25,839 nucleotides of DNA, taken from a virus. Position 1 is the stretch's first letter. Every line of letters begins with the position of its first letter. This document shows positions 5,957-13,747 of this stretch, in pieces. The notes beneath the pieces are model-generated. The model was not told the origin of the DNA and ran no database searches. It was given only the letters and a program-made list of their open reading frames with translations. The stretch is from the IMG/VR virus record IMGVR_UViG_3300010373_000121, positions 1 through 25,839 of that record; one strand, given 5' to 3'. The position numbers and the translations under genes were made by a program.

Positions 5957-6388
5957 ATGTCTCTTACGCCTAAACAGGAAAGGTTCTGCCAGGTCTACCT
6001 AGAAACAGGTAATGCCAGCGAAGCGTACCGGCAGTCCTACGACTCCAACGGGAAGCCTGCAACGGTCAACCGTAGGGCCAAGGAGCTACTCGATAACGGC
6101 AAGATCGCGGCAAGGCTAGCGGAATTGCAATCCGAGACACGCCAGCGTCATGACGTGACAGTTGACAGCCTCCTAAAGGAACTCGAAGAGGCTCGTGTCG
6201 TGGGGAAAGATCGTGGGCAGGCATCGGCCATGGTCCAGGCAACGATGAGCAAGGCAAAGCTACTCGGCATGGAAGGCGCGACCGATGAAGACGAAACGCC
6301 TCAGTCCGTCAAAGTAACCGTGGAAGTAAAGGACGCCCGTCGTGACAGCCAGCGAGATAAGGCCACGACTAAACGTCCCCCAGGCTGA
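5957..6388 (+). CDS. terS: Terminase small subunit
   Basis: The 143-residue product begins LTPKQERFCQVYLETGNASE, followed by AYRQSY, the helix-turn-helix pattern of the Terminase_2 small-subunit family. It continues with helical segments (RRAKELLDN, then LLKELEEARVVGKDRGQ) that would form the oligomerisation core. The tail is charged. It should recognise the phage DNA start site and recruit the large subunit. Its 3' end overlaps the large-subunit gene by 47 bases. Confidence 0.88.
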   Translation: MSLTPKQERFCQVYLETGNASEAYRQSYDSNGKPATVNRRAKELLDNGKIAARLAELQSETRQRHDVTVDSLLKELEEARVVGKDRGQASAMVQATMSKAKLLGMEGATDEDETPQSVKVTVEVKDARRDSQRDKATTKRPPG

Positions 6389-7655
6389 ATTTCTGGCCCT
6401 CCCGCATAAATTCCGCGCCTTCGTTGCTGGCTTCGGCTCCGGCAAGACGTGGGTGGGATCATCGGGACTTTGCAAACACTTCTGGGAGTTTCCCAGGGTG
6501 CCAGCCGGATACTTCGCACCGACCTACGGCCAGATACGCGACATCTTCTTCCCAACAATCGAAGAGGTTGCCCATGACTGGGGACTTCGGACGGTCGCGC
6601 GGGAGGCAAACAAAGAGGTCCATCTCTATTCGGGCAGGCAATACCGCGGGACGGTGATCTGCCGTTCGATGGAGAAGCCGGAAACGATCGTCGGCTTCAA
6701 GATTGGCCGCGCTCTGGTTGACGAGCTCGACGTCCTCAAGAAGGCGAAGGCCAGGCAGGCGTGGCGAAAGATCATCGCCCGTATGCGTCACAAGGCTGAT
6801 GGGCTGATTAACGGCATCGACGTCACGACGACGCCGGAAGGATTCCAGTTCGTTTGGGAGCAGTGGGTTAAGGAGATTCGGCAGAAGCCGGAACTAGCTG
6901 CATTGTATGGCTTGGTCCAGGCCAGCACCTACGACAACGAGCTGAACCTGCCTGACGACTACATTCCATCGCTGCTGGCAACATATCCGCCGCAGTTGAT
7001 TGAGGCGTATTTAGATGGGCAGTTCGTCAATCTGTTATCTGGAACGGTCTATCACCAGTTTGACCGAAGGGCTAATGGGTGTCATGACGTTTTACAGGAT
7101 GGTGAAGCGATACATGTCGGTATGGACTTCAACGTCGGCAAGATGGCCGCGATTGTTCATGTCGAGCGGAATGGGCAACCACGCGCCGTAGACGAATTGA
7201 TTGACGGCTATGACACGCCGGACATGATTAGGCGCCTCAAGGACCGGTTCTGGCGCCATAACGGCAACGCGTTCGACAAGACGCGAGACATCACGATCTA
7301 TCCGGATGCATCGGGTGATTCACGCAAATCGGTAAATGCATCGGAAACGGACATTGCATTGCTGAAGGCGGCCAACTTCAGGGTTAAAGCGCCCGAGGCT
7401 AACCCGCCAGTGAAAGACCGCATCAATGCGATGAATGCGATGTTCTGTAACGCTCAAGGCGAGCGTCGCTACCTCGTCAATGTGGAGAAGTGCCGAACCT
7501 ACGCCGACCATCTGGAGCAACAGGTCTGGGCTGACAACGGTGAGCCGGACAAGAGTTCTGGTGCAGACCACACCAACGATGCAAGTGGTTATTACATCCA
7601 TTCACGCTGGCCGATCATCAAGCCGGAATCGCGAGTGACTTCTCTCAAGCTTTGA
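6342..7655 (+). CDS. terL: Terminase large subunit (packaging ATPase and nuclease)
   Basis: The 437-residue product has Walker A GFGSGKT (30-36), Walker B ALVDELD with D127-E128, and a C-terminal RNase H-like nuclease. The candidate metal ligands are D262 (VGMDFNVG), D322 (YPDASG) and D413 (DHTNDASG). The GTG at 6342 is favoured by AAAGGA about 8 bases upstream and by residues that run naturally into the ATPase fold. It drives DNA into proheads and cuts concatemers. It lies between TerS and the portal, as expected. Confidence 0.95.
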   Translation: MTASEIRPRLNVPQAEFLALPHKFRAFVAGFGSGKTWVGSSGLCKHFWEFPRVPAGYFAPTYGQIRDIFFPTIEEVAHDWGLRTVAREANKEVHLYSGRQYRGTVICRSMEKPETIVGFKIGRALVDELDVLKKAKARQAWRKIIARMRHKADGLINGIDVTTTPEGFQFVWEQWVKEIRQKPELAALYGLVQASTYDNELNLPDDYIPSLLATYPPQLIEAYLDGQFVNLLSGTVYHQFDRRANGCHDVLQDGEAIHVGMDFNVGKMAAIVHVERNGQPRAVDELIDGYDTPDMIRRLKDRFWRHNGNAFDKTRDITIYPDASGDSRKSVNASETDIALLKAANFRVKAPEANPPVKDRINAMNAMFCNAQGERRYLVNVEKCRTYADHLEQQVWADNGEPDKSSGADHTNDASGYYIHSRWPIIKPESRVTSLKL

Positions 7656-7662
7656 GGCTTCC

Positions 7663-7836
7663 ATGACGATCAATATCAAACCAAGTCACAAAGGCCTACT
7701 CCACAAGAAGCTTGGCGTGCCAATGGATAAGCCAATTCCAGCTGGCAAGCTTTTGAAGGCCGAGCACTCCAAATCCGCAGCACTGCGGCGCGAAGCTCAA
7801 TTCGCCGCCAATGCTCGGACGTGGAAACATAAGTGA
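7663..7836 (+). CDS. Short basic protein between terminase and portal
   Basis: A 57-codon gene runs from ATG 7663 to TGA 7836. The product is very basic, with KPSHKGLLHKKLGVP near the start and a repeat of the Lys/His theme in AEHSKSAALRREAQFAANAR. I recognise this sequence type as a common small phage protein placed by the terminase or portal gene, without known function. Its charge suggests nucleic-acid contact. The portal gene's GTG overlaps its stop by 4 bases (GTGA), indicating translational coupling. Confidence 0.75.
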   Translation: MTINIKPSHKGLLHKKLGVPMDKPIPAGKLLKAEHSKSAALRREAQFAANARTWKHK

Positions 7837-9206
7837 GTACAGTTCGCGACCTCTCGCCCTTCATGAAGAGGGTGAGTGAAGGATGGTCCATGGTCCACGC
7901 GCTCATTGGCGGCACCGCAGCCATGCGCGCTGCAGGCAAAGCGCTGCTTCCTCAATGGCCGCAAGAGGACGACGATAGTTACAAGACGCGATTGTCCGTC
8001 GCTACGTTGTATCCAGTATTCCGCAGAACGGTCGAGGTCAATGCGGCGCGTCCGTTTTCACGTCCCGCGACGGTCACTGCGAAGGGCATTCCCGAAGAAT
8101 GGCTGTGTGACGTCGATCTCCAGGGTTCGAACATCAATGCATTTGCCAATTCGATGTTGTATGAGGGTCTTGCCTATGGCATGGGCGGCATTCTGGTGGA
8201 CTACCCGCCCGTCGCCAACATCAAGACCAAGGAACAGGAAAAGGCAGTCGGGGCACGTCCCTATTTCGTCAAGTATTCCGGCACGCATATTCTTGGGTGG
8301 AGAATTGAGAGGAGTAAGCTGACACAGCTTCGCCTGCTTGAAAACGTTGAGATCGAAGATGGTCAGTGGTCCACCGAGATCATTGAGCAGGTTCGCGTCC
8401 TGGAGCCAGGAAAATGGCAGACCTACCGTCTCAACGAGAAGTCGAAAGAATGGGATCTCTTTGATGAGGGTCCGACAACCTTGGATTGCATTCCTTGGGT
8501 GTTCGTCTACGGGCTAAAGATTGCTTTTGGTCATGGTCATACTCCGCTCAAGGATCTCGCCTACCTCAACGTCGAACATTACCAGAGCAGCAGCGACCAG
8601 CAGACCATTCTGCATGTCGCCCGTGTGCCGATTCTGTTCGGGAAAGGCTTTGGTGATAGCCAGATCACGATCGGCGCATCTCACGCCGTGATGGCAGACG
8701 ACAAAGACGCTGATCTTTCGTACGTGGAGCACCAAGGCACGTCAATCGAATCTGGCCGGCAATCGCTGCTTGACTTGGAAGAGCGCATGCGCGCCACCGG
8801 TGCCGAGCTTATTAGTCAGAAGCCGGTACAAACCACGGCGACCCAGGTCAACTCCGAGGGCGAGTCCGCTAAATCATTGCTGCAGCAGATCGTCGAGAAC
8901 CTGGAGGAATCCATTTGCCAGGCGATATGCTTCATGGGGCAGTGGGCTAAGAAGCCTGTCGAGCCCACCGTGGAGTTCTTCAAGAGCTTCACCTCTCTGC
9001 CGCCGCACGACAAAGACATGATCAGCAATGCCAAGAAGGCTGGCGTCATATCAGGTCAAACGATGTTTGAAGAACTGCAGCGTCGCGACGTGATTTCGCT
9101 TGACCGCAACTGGAATGACGAGAAAACCAGACTGCAGTCAGAGCGAGACACCGTGTCTGGGCCACAGTCTGACGACATCAGGACCGACGACCTCTTAAAC
9201 GAGTAG
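7833..9206 (+). CDS. Portal protein (DUF4055 type)
   Basis: The 457-residue product has the features of DUF4055 phage portals. These are an N-terminal YKTRLSVATLYPVFRRTVEV, a GMGGILVDYPP block, and a C-terminal helical region with QVNSEGESAKSLLQQIVENL (the stem or wing). It should form the dodecameric ring at the unique capsid vertex through which DNA passes. The start is GTG at 7833, overlapping the preceding stop. After its stop comes an 89-base non-coding leader that contains the hairpin array described separately. Confidence 0.88.
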   Translation: MSTVRDLSPFMKRVSEGWSMVHALIGGTAAMRAAGKALLPQWPQEDDDSYKTRLSVATLYPVFRRTVEVNAARPFSRPATVTAKGIPEEWLCDVDLQGSNINAFANSMLYEGLAYGMGGILVDYPPVANIKTKEQEKAVGARPYFVKYSGTHILGWRIERSKLTQLRLLENVEIEDGQWSTEIIEQVRVLEPGKWQTYRLNEKSKEWDLFDEGPTTLDCIPWVFVYGLKIAFGHGHTPLKDLAYLNVEHYQSSSDQQTILHVARVPILFGKGFGDSQITIGASHAVMADDKDADLSYVEHQGTSIESGRQSLLDLEERMRATGAELISQKPVQTTATQVNSEGESAKSLLQQIVENLEESICQAICFMGQWAKKPVEPTVEFFKSFTSLPPHDKDMISNAKKAGVISGQTMFEELQRRDVISLDRNWNDEKTRLQSERDTVSGPQSDDIRTDDLLNE

Positions 9207-9226
9207 GCGCAGGCCGATTCAAAGCA

Positions 9227-9292
9227 GGCTATGCGCGGATGCGTATGGCCGTTTCGCCCCGGATGGGGTCACATCAACCTGTTGGATGACAG
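9227..9292 (+). promoter_or_regulatory. Three tandem hairpins with GGAT loops in the scaffold-gene leader
   Basis: Three stems of different sequence each enclose GGAT. Stem 1 (9227-9250) has 10 bp, GGCTATGCGC over GCGTATGGCC, with two G-T pairs. Stem 2 (9256-9269) has 5 bp, GCCCC over GGGGT. Stem 3 (9279-9292) has 5 bp, CTGTT over GACAG. Loops begin at 9237, 9261 and 9284, 24 and 23 nt apart. The third GGA sits 9 bases before the scaffold ATG and would be its ribosome binding site. GGA in a hairpin loop is the hallmark of CsrA/RsmA sites; a phage RNA-binding protein is an equal alternative. Confidence 0.65.
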
Positions 9293-9295
9293 ACG

Positions 9296-10054
9296 ATGAA
9301 ACTGAAGCTCGATGAACAGGGTCACGCCGTCCTCGCGGATGGCAAACCCGTGTATGTGCATGACGATGGCAAAGAAATTCCCTTCGACGCCGCGGCGACT
9401 ATCGCGACGATCAGCCGCCTCAACGGCGAGGCGAAGGGACACCGCGAACGCGCTGAACGTGCCGAGGAGACCCTAAAGGCCTTCGATGGTATCGAAGACG
9501 CCGAAGCAGCCCGCAGGGCACTCTCCACCATCAAAAACCTGGACGACAAGAAGCTGGTCGATGCCGGCGAGGTCGAACGGGTGAAGACGGAGGCCATCAA
9601 GGCCGTCGAGGAGAAGTACGCACCGATCATCAAGGAGCGCGACAAGCTGCAGTCAGCACTCGTCTCCGAAAAGATCGGCGGTAGCTTTGCCCGTAGCAAG
9701 CTGATCACCGACAAGCTGGCCATCCCTGCTGACTTGGTGCAGGCCCGCTTCGGTGAGCACTTCAAGCTCGATGGCGAAAACGTCGTCGCCTACGATAAAT
9801 CCGGCAACAAACTCTACAGTCGCGCCAATCCCGGCGAGCTGGCGGCGTTTGATGAAGCCCTGGAAATGATCGTTGAGCAGTACCCCTACCGCGACAGCAT
9901 CATGAAAGCATCGGGTGCAAGTGGTGGTGGTGCGCAAGGCGGTAGCAATACCGGTGGTGGCGGCAGCAAGACCATCTCACGTACGCAATTCGAGTCGATG
10001 TCGGATACCCAGCGCGCGGCCCACTTCAAGGCTGGCGGCACGATCACCGACTGA
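9296..10054 (+). CDS. Capsid scaffolding protein (DUF6651-like)
   Basis: The 252-residue product starts with a short beta-rich part (KLDEQGHAVLADGKPVYVHD). It then has a long charged, coiled-coil-like section (about residues 43-125, rich in E, R, K and A), a more globular part (130-205), a Gly/Ser linker (208-226) and a short basic-to-polar C-terminus. This layout and its place between portal and coat protein fit an internal scaffold that binds coat protein by its C-terminal end and leaves before or during packaging. I associate the sequence with DUF6651 phage proteins. Its leader carries the GGAT hairpins. Confidence 0.8.
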   Translation: MKLKLDEQGHAVLADGKPVYVHDDGKEIPFDAAATIATISRLNGEAKGHRERAERAEETLKAFDGIEDAEAARRALSTIKNLDDKKLVDAGEVERVKTEAIKAVEEKYAPIIKERDKLQSALVSEKIGGSFARSKLITDKLAIPADLVQARFGEHFKLDGENVVAYDKSGNKLYSRANPGELAAFDEALEMIVEQYPYRDSIMKASGASGGGAQGGSNTGGGGSKTISRTQFESMSDTQRAAHFKAGGTITD

Positions 10055-10078
10055 CATCCAGCAACACATTTCCTGACC

Positions 10079-10104
10079 AAGCCGCGCAACGCGGCTTTTT
10101 CTTT
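10079..10104 (+). terminator. Intrinsic terminator between scaffold and coat genes
   Basis: An 8-bp stem (AAGCCGCG over CGCGGCTT) with a CAA loop is followed by TTTTT and more T-rich sequence. It lies 24 bases after the scaffold stop and upstream of the coat-gene hairpin pair. It could end scaffold transcripts or adjust the scaffold-to-coat ratio. Confidence 0.82.
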
Positions 10105-10109
10105 GCCGA

Positions 10110-10147
10110 GCCTCGGATGAGGTGCAGGCGTTCGGGCCGGATGGCTC
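10110..10147 (+). promoter_or_regulatory. Pair of GGAT-loop hairpins in the coat-protein leader
   Basis: Hairpin 1 (10110-10123) is GCCTC-GGAT-GAGGT; hairpin 2 (10134-10147) is GGGCC-GGAT-GGCTC. Each has five pairs including one G-T wobble. The loops start at 10115 and 10139, exactly 24 nt apart, as for the first two loops before the scaffold gene. Hairpin 2 also shares flanking sequence with scaffold hairpin 2 (CGTT, then CCGGATGG, then TCAC). The coat gene's ribosome binding site (GGAGAG) lies 34 bases beyond and is not in a hairpin. Confidence 0.6.
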
Positions 10148-10192
10148 ACGAAATCCATTTCTTGACCCAATCCGATTCCCGGAGAGATATCC

Positions 10193-11353
10193 ATGAGCAA
10201 TACCCTGACCAACCTCATCCCCGACCTGTACGAGGCGATCGACGTCGTCTCGCGAGAAATGGTCGGCTTCATTCCGTCTGTCACCCTGAGCGCGACCGCC
10301 GAGCGTGCCGCACTCAACGAAAATGTCCGCGTGCCGATCACCCCCGCCGCTTCGGCGGAAGACGTCACCCCGGGCCAGTTACCACCCGATGATGGCGACC
10401 AGAGCATCGGCAATAACGTGATCGTCATCAGCAAGTCGCGCATGGTGCCGTTCCGCTGGGCTGGTGAAGAGCAGAAGGGCGTGAACAACCAGGCGCCGAA
10501 TGGCGGCTATGCCAAGATTCGCCAGAATCAGGTGCAGCAGGCGATCCGTACCCTGGTAAACGAAGTGGACGCCAATATCGGAACGCTGTTCTCGACCGCA
10601 TCGCGCGCCGAAGGCACCGCCGGCACCACGCCATTTGCCTCCAGCCTCAGCGACACCGCGCAGCTACGCAAGATCCTGTCCGACAACGGCGCTCCGCTGT
10701 CCGATATGCAGTGCGTAATCGACACCACCGCCGGCGCCAATCTGCGCACGCTAACCCAACTGACGAAGGCGAATGAAGCCGGCACCACTGAGCTGCGCGC
10801 CCAGGGTACGCTTCTGGAGCTGCATGGCTTTACGTTGCGTGAGTCCGCCGGGGTTGCCGAGTCGGTGGCCGCAGGCTCCGTGACGGGCGCTGTGACGGCA
10901 TCGGGCGCCAAGGGTGCCACCAGTGTCACCTTCACCACCCCATCCGGTGGTGCGGTTGCCCTGGTAGCGGGTGATATCGTGACCTTCGCCGGTGACTCCA
11001 ATAAGTATGTGGTGGCTGCGGCGGCGACCATTGGTGCCTCCACCAGCGGCTCCGTAACCATCGGTGCCCCTGGCCTGCGTTCCACGCTGTCCAGTGCCGC
11101 GGTGACTGTCGTGGCTACCTCGACACGCAACCTCGCCTTCGCCCGCTCGGCACTGGTCCTGGCGACCCGCCTGCCTGCACTACCGGAAGAGGGCGATATG
11201 GCGGAAGACCGCATCGTCATCACCGATCCGCGCAGCGGCATCGCTTTCGAGTTCGCCATGTACAAGCAGTATCGCCGAGTGCGGTACGAAGTGGCGCTCG
11301 CCTACGGCTGGGCCAACATCAAGCCGGAACACTCGGCGGTATTGCTGGGCTAA
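10193..11353 (+). CDS. Major capsid protein, P22 coat-like, with a beta-rich insertion
   Basis: The 386-residue product has the N-terminal region of P22-type coat proteins (NTLTNLIPDLYEAIDVVSRE, then VRVPITPA) and a C-terminal segment with TRNLAFARSALVLATRLPA and GIAFEFAMYKQYRRVRYEVA. Between them, about residues 227-303 form a Val/Thr/Gly/Ala-rich stretch that looks like an inserted beta-sandwich (GDIVTFAGDSNKYVV). It builds the icosahedral shell. The ATG at 10193 follows GGAGAG. The leader carries a terminator and two GGAT hairpins, and a further hairpin follows the stop. Confidence 0.9.
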   Translation: MSNTLTNLIPDLYEAIDVVSREMVGFIPSVTLSATAERAALNENVRVPITPAASAEDVTPGQLPPDDGDQSIGNNVIVISKSRMVPFRWAGEEQKGVNNQAPNGGYAKIRQNQVQQAIRTLVNEVDANIGTLFSTASRAEGTAGTTPFASSLSDTAQLRKILSDNGAPLSDMQCVIDTTAGANLRTLTQLTKANEAGTTELRAQGTLLELHGFTLRESAGVAESVAAGSVTGAVTASGAKGATSVTFTTPSGGAVALVAGDIVTFAGDSNKYVVAAAATIGASTSGSVTIGAPGLRSTLSSAAVTVVATSTRNLAFARSALVLATRLPALPEEGDMAEDRIVITDPRSGIAFEFAMYKQYRRVRYEVALAYGWANIKPEHSAVLLG

Positions 11354-11361
11354 TCCAAACC

Positions 11362-11387
11362 GGCGCCGGGTCTTCAGGCTCGGCGCC
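11362..11387 (+). terminator. Strong hairpin just after the capsid gene
   Basis: An 11-bp stem with two G-T pairs (GGCGCCGGGTC with GGCTCGGCGCC) encloses a TTCA loop 8 bases after the coat stop. It is followed by CCCC and only TTT, so termination would be weak. It may protect the 3' end of coat mRNA or act as a partial terminator. Confidence 0.5.
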
Positions 11388-11403
11388 CCCTTTAGGAACA
11401 GAC

Positions 11404-11577
11404 ATGTCCGATCTCGTTACCGTCGAAAAAGACGGCAAGCAGTTGCGCATTCATATCGACGCACTCGCGCAGCATCAGAAACTCGGCTGGGCGCATGTCG
11501 AAGAGGCGCAGGAAGAGGCCAATGAAGCCACTCCGCGCCGTGGTCGCAAGCCAAGGGCGCAGGAAGAGGCTGAGTAA
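11404..11577 (+). CDS. Small protein after the coat gene
   Basis: A 57-codon gene opens at ATG 11404, preceded by TTTAGGAACAGAC. The product begins with a short beta-like part (LVTVEKDGKQLRIHIDALAQ), then HQKLGW, then an acidic run, and ends with the basic cluster TPRRGRKPRAQEEAE. Short proteins of this type commonly lie between capsid and connector genes in phages; no function is established. A role in head completion is possible from position only. Confidence 0.65.
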   Translation: MSDLVTVEKDGKQLRIHIDALAQHQKLGWAHVEEAQEEANEATPRRGRKPRAQEEAE

Positions 11578-11583
11578 AAGACC

Positions 11584-11991
11584 ATGGCACTGACCGCCCA
11601 GCAAATCGCCGATGTCCGCCGCTTCGCTGGATACCCCATGCTTGGCACGGATACGCCAGCGGATGATTCGCGCGACTTTGCTTATGGGTTCGTGTCGCCA
11701 GGTGTATGGCAGACCCTGTTTCACCGGCTGAACAACTTGACGCCGGAGAACGAGACAACACTGACGACAATTTACCTCACGAATCTCTACACACTGGAAA
11801 CGGCAATCGTGAACGCCACGGCCAATCTAGATACGGCTGAGGCGGGTCCGTGGGTGCATAACGCCAACGAACTATCTGATCGGCAGAAGCTTTTCGATAC
11901 ATGGCGTAGGCGCATGTGTGCCTTTATCGGTATTGCTCCAGGCCCATCGCTTGGTAACGGCAATGGCTGCGCGAAGATTTCGAGGGCGTAA
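11584..11991 (+). CDS. Head-tail connector/adaptor candidate
   Basis: The 135-residue product begins ALTAQQIADVRRFAGYPMLG and continues with TLFHRLNNLTPENE, an ETAIVNATANLDTAEAG section and DRQKLFDTWRRRMCAFIGI. I recognise this as a frequent helical phage protein type found just after the capsid gene, where adaptor proteins that extend the portal normally lie. The start is 6 bases after the preceding stop. The assignment to the adaptor ring is by gene order and helical character, not by a diagnostic motif. Confidence 0.65.
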   Translation: MALTAQQIADVRRFAGYPMLGTDTPADDSRDFAYGFVSPGVWQTLFHRLNNLTPENETTLTTIYLTNLYTLETAIVNATANLDTAEAGPWVHNANELSDRQKLFDTWRRRMCAFIGIAPGPSLGNGNGCAKISRA

Positions 11992-12242
11992 TGAGCACAG
12001 TCACGCCACTGGCCAAGGTTGTAAGCATCAACCTGCCCAATGAAGAGGTCGTAAAGAAGCTTCGCGATCTCTTGGCGCAGGCTGAGAATGGCGCAATTAA
12101 GTCGGTGATGTACTTGGCTGATCGCTTCGACCAGACTTTTGATGTCGCATGGACTGGTTGCGATGACCTGATAGCGATCGCCGGTCAAGCAGCACGACTG
12201 CAGCATTACATCCAGATCCGCATGGACGGAAAGATCGAATAA
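11991..12242 (+). CDS. Hypothetical 83-residue protein of the connector region
   Basis: The ATG shares its A with the previous stop (TAATG), and the gene's own stop overlaps the next start in the same way. The product contains INLPNEEVVKKLRDLLAQAE, a short acidic/aromatic section (DRFDQTFDVAWTGCDDL) and an amphipathic end. No membrane segment or known family is recognised. It may be a small head-tail completion factor, judged by its coupling to connector genes. Confidence 0.6.
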   Translation: MSTVTPLAKVVSINLPNEEVVKKLRDLLAQAENGAIKSVMYLADRFDQTFDVAWTGCDDLIAIAGQAARLQHYIQIRMDGKIE

Positions 12243-12889
12243 TGGACGGCCAAACGCTTCAATCCCGTATTTACTACGGGTACAAGCAGGCGGCTGCCCA
12301 TATCGGCCTTTCGTATAGTCAATATCGCCCGTCATCGGCGGTGAACGCGTTGGCTGGCGCCAATCTCGTCCAGTCATTGAAAGCCAGCTTTACCGTCCGC
12401 GATCCGGCATGGCAAAAAGCCAGCGATTACGGTAAGGCGACTTGGTATTGCTACGCGGATGGCTCGCAGCTCCAGCGTGGCGACTACCTGACTGGGAATG
12501 GGTTCACGTACTTCATCAGTCAGATGGAGTCGCTATTGCCCATCACGGCGGTGTTGTGCAATCGCACGGTAAACGTATTCCGGCCGCAGCAAACCACCGG
12601 TGTAGGCGCGCAGCCTTATGGCGGCAATACAGCGTCAAACCAGACGGAGATCGTCACGGCTTTTCCGGGCTCCATCCTGGTGTCGAGTAAGGCCGAGAAA
12701 TCGCCCGTAAATCTGCCTGGCGACGTCCGTTCTGGGTGGTGGACGATGCTTCTGCCTCCCATTCCTGGCGGTGTTGTGATCGAGGATCACGATATCGTTA
12801 CCGACGACATCAACAACCGCTACGTCATTTCCACAGCCGAGCTTTCCGAGCTTGGATGGCGCATTGAGATGATGGAGGCAGAAACGTAA
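12242..12889 (+). CDS. Head-closure/neck protein candidate
   Basis: The 215-residue product is beta-rich, with aromatic stretches (DYGKATWYCYADGSQLQRGD, then GFTYFISQMESLLPITAVL) and a C-terminal part (VVIEDHDIVTDDINNRYVIS) typical of proteins that close the portal channel. It has no membrane segment or signal. It lies between the adaptor candidate and the tail-terminator candidate and overlaps both neighbours by one base (TAATG). Gene order suggests a stopper/neck role; I cannot name a family. Confidence 0.55.
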   Translation: MDGQTLQSRIYYGYKQAAAHIGLSYSQYRPSSAVNALAGANLVQSLKASFTVRDPAWQKASDYGKATWYCYADGSQLQRGDYLTGNGFTYFISQMESLLPITAVLCNRTVNVFRPQQTTGVGAQPYGGNTASNQTEIVTAFPGSILVSSKAEKSPVNLPGDVRSGWWTMLLPPIPGGVVIEDHDIVTDDINNRYVISTAELSELGWRIEMMEAET

Positions 12890-13740
12890 TGGCCGACATC
12901 TCCGACGTGCTGACCGCGATCGTGAACGTCATCGCGGCAGCCATCTATCCAAACGGTACGGGACAGCCATCAGCCACCGGTTTGGCGACCGCTATCTATC
13001 CCGGCTGGCCGCAGAGTTCACAGCTTGATGCAGACATGGCCGGATTCACGAATGGAAAGGGCGGCAAGATTCATGTGACCGTCTTTCCACTGGGGCGTGA
13101 GAAGAACACCACACGCTATCCGAAACAGTTTCGGGTGACGTCAACAACGACCGCAACGCTGACCATGACGGTAGCAAGCCAGACGGTGACGGTGGGTGGA
13201 GCAGTCTCCACGCCTCAAAACGTTGCCATTGTGGCGTCGAACAAGGCTTACACCTACGCAGTGCAGGCGAATGACACATTGGCCACGATTGCGGCAGCAC
13301 TAGCCAGTCAGATCACTGGCGCAACCTCTTCTGGCGCAGTGATTACGATGCCATCCACGGCACGCATTTCGGCGGCAAGAGCGGGCGGTTCCGGCTCCAT
13401 GGCTGCAATGACCAAGCAGCAGCAGCGAGCCATCCAGATCACGGTGTGGGCCGATACGCCGGCTCATCGCGATCTAGTAGCGCCATTTATCGACTCAGCA
13501 TTGTCGAATATCGATTTCCTGACCTTCCCGGACGGAACGGCGGGGCGACTGATTTACGAATCCTCGCCACTCGATGACATGGTTCAAAAGGCCAATGTGT
13601 ATCGGCGCGATCTGATCTACACCGTGGACTGGGCGACGCTCGCAACAGCATCCTCGACGGAAGTCATCGTTGCCGAACAGGTCAATCACCTAACCCAGGC
13701 CGATGGCTCGACGATCACCCTTTCGACTACCTATCAGTGA
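12889..13740 (+). CDS. Tail terminator/completion protein candidate with an inserted domain
   Basis: The 283-residue product appears to be a tail-terminator-like fold in two pieces. The N-terminal part (ISDVLTAIVNVIAAAIYPNG, then KIHVTVFPLGREKNTTRYP) and the C-terminal part (RAIQITVWADTPAHRDLVA, then DDMVQKANVYRRDLIYTVDW) would pack together. Between them, about residues 83-170, lies a Thr/Ala/Val-rich insert with AYTYAVQANDTLATIAAALA, a pattern seen as a separate module in other phage tail proteins. It probably caps the tail tube where it joins the head. Gene order supports this; no catalytic motif is present. Confidence 0.6.
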   Translation: MADISDVLTAIVNVIAAAIYPNGTGQPSATGLATAIYPGWPQSSQLDADMAGFTNGKGGKIHVTVFPLGREKNTTRYPKQFRVTSTTTATLTMTVASQTVTVGGAVSTPQNVAIVASNKAYTYAVQANDTLATIAAALASQITGATSSGAVITMPSTARISAARAGGSGSMAAMTKQQQRAIQITVWADTPAHRDLVAPFIDSALSNIDFLTFPDGTAGRLIYESSPLDDMVQKANVYRRDLIYTVDWATLATASSTEVIVAEQVNHLTQADGSTITLSTTYQ

Positions 13741-13747
13741 GCAACCC

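Noticed and set aside
10528-11265. Minus-strand ORF of 245 codons opposite the coat gene
   Set aside because: Its Ala/Val/Thr/Pro-rich product mirrors the coat codons; the coat gene is certain.
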